From: Burkholderia pseudomultivorans
GTDB lineage: Bacteria; Pseudomonadota; Gammaproteobacteria; Burkholderiales; Burkholderiaceae
NCBI RefSeq assembly: GCF_001718415.1
Contig: NZ_CP013377.1
Span: 2,170,001-2,234,000 of the forward strand
Direction: 5' to 3'
Length of the DNA: 64,000 bases
How positions within the stretch are numbered: position 1 is the first letter of the stretch; each line of letters starts with the position of its first letter. Made by a program: the position numbers and the translations under genes. Positions 61,480-64,000 of this stretch are shown here, piece after piece. Below the pieces are notes generated by a model. The model had not been told where the DNA came from, made no database searches, and saw only the letters and a list, made by a program, of their open reading frames with translations.

Positions 61480-61757
61480 AGATCGTCGTCTTCGCCGTCC
61501 GTGGCGGCCGCGGGTTTCAGCGTCGCGCCGTCGAGCACGCGAACCTGCTGCTCCACCTTTTCGAGCTGCTGTTGGCAAAACGCAACAAGGGCCGCGCCGC
61601 GGCGATACGCTGCCAGCGAATCCTCGAGGCTCAGCGCGCCGCCTTCCATCCGGGCAACCAGCGTCTCGAGCTCCGCAAGCGCCGCTTCGTAATTGTCCGG
61701 CAACGGTTCGGCGTCGGTGCCGGGCAGTGTCGCGCCTGGGGATGCGGTTTTCGCCAT
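61476..61757 (-). CDS. xseB: Exodeoxyribonuclease VII small subunit
   Basis: This 93-residue protein has the pattern YEAALAELETLVARMEGGAL, then LEDSLAAYRRGAALVAFCQQ. It forms exonuclease VII with XseA. ATG 61757 (MAKTASPGA) is preferred to the TTG at 61778. It is translationally coupled to ispA. Confidence 0.93.
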   Translation of the reverse strand: MAKTASPGATLPGTDAEPLPDNYEAALAELETLVARMEGGALSLEDSLAAYRRGAALVAFCQQQLEKVEQQVRVLDGATLKPAAATDGEDDDL

Positions 61758-61949
61758 GGACGAGGTGTCAAATTTCAAAACAAGTCGGACATTCTACGGC
61801 AAAAGAGAATTTTCCGACCTGCCGACTTGGTCACCCGGGCGCGTACTCCGGCCCCATCTCCAGCGCACATTGTGCGCCTCCCGATTGTCGCCCGACAAAA
61901 AATTGACACAAATCAGGCACTTAATCCTAGCCTTGCTGGGCGAACCGGG

Positions 61950-61955
61950 TATAAT
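61950..61955 (+). promoter_or_regulatory. Probable -10 box for the Rieske oxygenase gene
   Basis: TATAAT stands 73 bases before the start of the oxygenase gene. The -35 region 17 bases upstream is poor. Confidence 0.4.
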
Positions 61956-62027
61956 TCTCCGTTTCCCTAAATCGATTTTTCGATGGTTGGGTTGTTCACT
62001 GCTTTCACGCTATCACCGGGAGTGGGA

Positions 62028-63134
62028 ATGTCCAATCTGAGCGATGCGCTTCAGTTGAAGTCGGCTCACAGCCAGCTTCCAGTCACTGCATACTTCGATG
62101 AGGCGCTGCTTGAGCGCGAGATCGAAACCCTCTTCAAGAAAGGACCTCGTTACGTCGGGCACGAGTTGATGGTGCCCGAGGCGGGGGATTATTTTGCGCT
62201 GCCGTCCGAACAGGAAGGCCGCGTGCTGGTCCGCAACCCGGCGAACCAGGTCGAACTGCTGTCGAACGTCTGCCGTCACCGGCAGGCGATCATGCTGAAC
62301 GGGCGCGGCCATACGCAGAACATCGTGTGCCCGCTGCACCGCTGGACGTACGATCTGGAAGGCCAGCTGCTCGGGGCGCCGCACTTCCCCGACAAGCCCT
62401 GCCTGAACCTCGGCAAGAGCCCGCTGCAGAACTGGCAGGGGCTGCTGTTCGAGGCCGAAGGCCGCAACGTCGCGCGCGACCTCGCGAACCTCGGCACGAA
62501 GCATCATTTCGACTTCTCGGAGTACCTGTTCGATCACGTCGAAGTGCACGAGTGCGACTACAACTGGAAGACGTTCATCGAGGTCTACCTCGAGGATTAC
62601 CACGTCGTCCCGTTCCACCCGGGCCTCGGCAACTTCGTGTCGTGCGACGATCTCAAGTGGGAGTTCGGCGACTGGTACAGCGTGCAGACGGTGGGCGTGC
62701 ACAACGCGCTCGCGAAGCCGGGCAGCACGACCTACCAGAAATGGCACGAGCAGGTGCTGAAGTTCCGCAACGGCGTGCCGCCGGAGTTCGGCGCGATCTG
62801 GATGGTCTACTACCCGGGCCTGATGATCGAGTGGTATCCGCACGTGCTCGTCGTGTCGTGGCTGATCCCGCGCGGCCCGCAGAAGACGACCAACATCGTC
62901 GAGTTCTATTACCCCGAGGAAATCGCGTTGTTCGAACGCGAATTCGTCGAGGCCGAACGCGCCGCCTATATGGAAACGGCCGTCGAGGACGACGAGATCG
63001 CAATGCGGATGGACGCCGGCCGGCGCGCGCTGATGGCGCGCGGCGAGTCGCAGGTCGGCCCGTACCAGAGCCCGATGGAAGACGGCATGCAGCACTTCCA
63101 CGAGTTCCTGCGCCGCCAGCTCGGCGATCTCTGA
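62028..63134 (+). CDS. Rieske [2Fe-2S] aromatic ring-hydroxylating oxygenase
   Basis: This is a 368-residue oxygenase alpha-subunit-like protein. It has a Rieske cluster (NVCRHRQAIMLNG, IVCPLHRWTYD) and the non-heme iron domain, with YNWKTFIEVYLEDYHVVPFH holding metal ligands. The substrate is not evident. No ferredoxin or reductase partner gene is seen in the window. I choose ATG 62028 (MSNLSDALQLKSAHSQ); the frame is open to 61983. Confidence 0.88.
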   Translation: MSNLSDALQLKSAHSQLPVTAYFDEALLEREIETLFKKGPRYVGHELMVPEAGDYFALPSEQEGRVLVRNPANQVELLSNVCRHRQAIMLNGRGHTQNIVCPLHRWTYDLEGQLLGAPHFPDKPCLNLGKSPLQNWQGLLFEAEGRNVARDLANLGTKHHFDFSEYLFDHVEVHECDYNWKTFIEVYLEDYHVVPFHPGLGNFVSCDDLKWEFGDWYSVQTVGVHNALAKPGSTTYQKWHEQVLKFRNGVPPEFGAIWMVYYPGLMIEWYPHVLVVSWLIPRGPQKTTNIVEFYYPEEIALFEREFVEAERAAYMETAVEDDEIAMRMDAGRRALMARGESQVGPYQSPMEDGMQHFHEFLRRQLGDL

Positions 63135-63167
63135 CAGCCGCGCGGCGCGCACGCATGCGGTATGACG

Positions 63168-63197
63168 AAAAGACGGGCTTCGGCCCGTCTTTTTTGT
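63168..63197 (+). terminator. Terminator after the Rieske oxygenase gene
   Basis: GACGGGC-TTCG-GCCCGTC is a stable tetraloop stem followed by TTTTTTG on the plus strand. Confidence 0.88.
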
Positions 63198-63240
63198 TTA
63201 GACTGGGAATATCGGGCCGTTCGCACTCCAGGGAGCTGTC

Positions 63241-64000
63241 ATGCCACACACCCACTACACCACGCTTATCTCCGCGACCAATCTTGCCGAGCGGCTTGCC
63301 GCCGCGCCCGCCAGCGTCGCGCTGTTCGACTGCCGCTTCGATCTCGTCGACCCGGGCGCGGGCGAAGCCGCCTATGCCGCCGGCCATCTTCCCGGCGCGC
63401 AATACCTTCACCTCGACCGCGACCTGTCCGGCCGCAAGACGGGCACCAACGGCCGCCATCCGCTGCCGAGCCGCGACGCGCTCGCGCTGCTGCTCGCGAA
63501 CCACGGCCTGAAGCAGGGCCAGCAGGTCGTCGCGTACGACGCGCAAGGCGGCGCCTATGCGGCGCGGCTGTGGTGGCTGCTGCGCTGGCTCGGGCACGAT
63601 TCGGTCGCGGTGCTCGACGGCGGCCTGCAGGCCTGGGAAGCGGCCGGCCAGCCACTGACGACCGACGTGCCGCAGCCGGCCGCGGGCGACTTCCGCGCCG
63701 CGGCGCCGCTCGAATCGACGGTCGATGCGGCGACCGTGCTCGCGAACCTCGGCGCGCCGACCCGCGTCGTGATCGACGCGCGTGCGCCCGACCGCTATCG
63801 CGGCGAAAACGAAACGATCGATCGTGTCGGCGGCCACATTCCCGGCGCGCGCAACCGGTTCTTCAAGGACAACCTCGCGGCCGACGGCCGCTTCAAGACC
63901 GGCCACGAACTGCGCGAGACGTTCACCGCGCTGCTGGCCGGCACCGAGCCGAATCGCGTGATCCTGCAATGCGGCTCCGGTGTGACCGCCTGCCACAACG
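63241..64000 (+). CDS. 3-mercaptopyruvate/thiosulfate sulfurtransferase (cut by window edge)
   Basis: The first 253 residues of a two-rhodanese-domain sulfurtransferase are present. The N-terminal domain has LFDCRFDLVDPGAGEAAY and AAGHLPGAQYLHLDRDL. The second domain has VIDARAPDRYRGE and the catalytic loop LQCGSGVTACHN at the edge, with the active Cys. The enzyme moves sulfur from thiosulfate or mercaptopyruvate to acceptors such as cyanide or thiols. The ATG follows AGGGAGCTGTC. Only a short C-terminus is missing. Confidence 0.92.
   Translation, partial: MPHTHYTTLISATNLAERLAAAPASVALFDCRFDLVDPGAGEAAYAAGHLPGAQYLHLDRDLSGRKTGTNGRHPLPSRDALALLLANHGLKQGQQVVAYDAQGGAYAARLWWLLRWLGHDSVAVLDGGLQAWEAAGQPLTTDVPQPAAGDFRAAAPLESTVDAATVLANLGAPTRVVIDARAPDRYRGENETIDRVGGHIPGARNRFFKDNLAADGRFKTGHELRETFTALLAGTEPNRVILQCGSGVTACHN

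Overview
The window is a piece of a high-GC Burkholderia chromosome (most likely Burkholderia cepacia complex). It has two parts. Positions 1 to about 49,572 are most of a lambdoid, HK97-type siphophage prophage that resembles the phiE125/phi1026b kind. Positions 49,573 to 64,000 are core chromosome. The junction is a tRNA-Ile2(CAU) gene (49573..49648, minus strand) whose 3' end abuts the phage integrase. The other prophage end, and presumably the lysis genes, lie left of position 1.

Late genes (minus strand, 25.8 kb down to 1): HNH nuclease, small and large terminase, a small membrane protein, portal, S49-type protease, HK97-fold capsid, head-tail connectors, tail tube, G/GT tail chaperones with a dnaX-type -1 slippery site, tape measure, tail proteins M, L, K, I and J, and two short proteins after J. 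An AT-richer side fibre with an S74 self-cleaving chaperone sits between M and L. Three terminator-like hairpins interrupt this operon, before the capsid, tail tube and K genes. HicAB and a patatin/cPLA2-like lipoprotein are accessory genes (morons) at its right edge.

Early right operon (minus, 36.9 to 29.6 kb): a Cro-like regulator, a CII-like regulator, zinc-ribbon proteins, a ParB-like protein, an O-like replication protein with an internal iteron-like array, DUF1064 and YbcO-type nucleases, and small unknowns. Nearly every gene overlaps its neighbour by a few bases.

Immunity region (36.9 to 40.7 kb): a CI-like repressor on plus, with no visible S24 autocleavage domain, diverges from the Cro-like gene. 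Related operator half-sites occur at both ends of the region, like lambda OR and OL. A minus-strand gene behind a consensus LexA box converges on the repressor. Where lambda carries rexAB there is an AT-richer, uncharacterised pair: a MNT/DUF6932-type nucleotidyltransferase and an unknown partner.

Left-type operon (plus, 41.2 to 49.5 kb): small proteins, a PAPS-reductase-like ATP pyrophosphatase, a cytosine-5 DNA methyltransferase that carries a second long ORF overprinted in another frame, a MazG-like protein, an ASCH-like protein, excisionase and integrase. Three reverse-oriented orphan genes in this block share one extended -10-like element.

Chromosomal part: rpoD, dnaG, yqeY and rpsU (macromolecular synthesis operon), a BaiN/HI0933-type flavoprotein, tsaD, folE2, dxs, ispA, xseB, a Rieske oxygenase and a partial sulfurtransferase gene.
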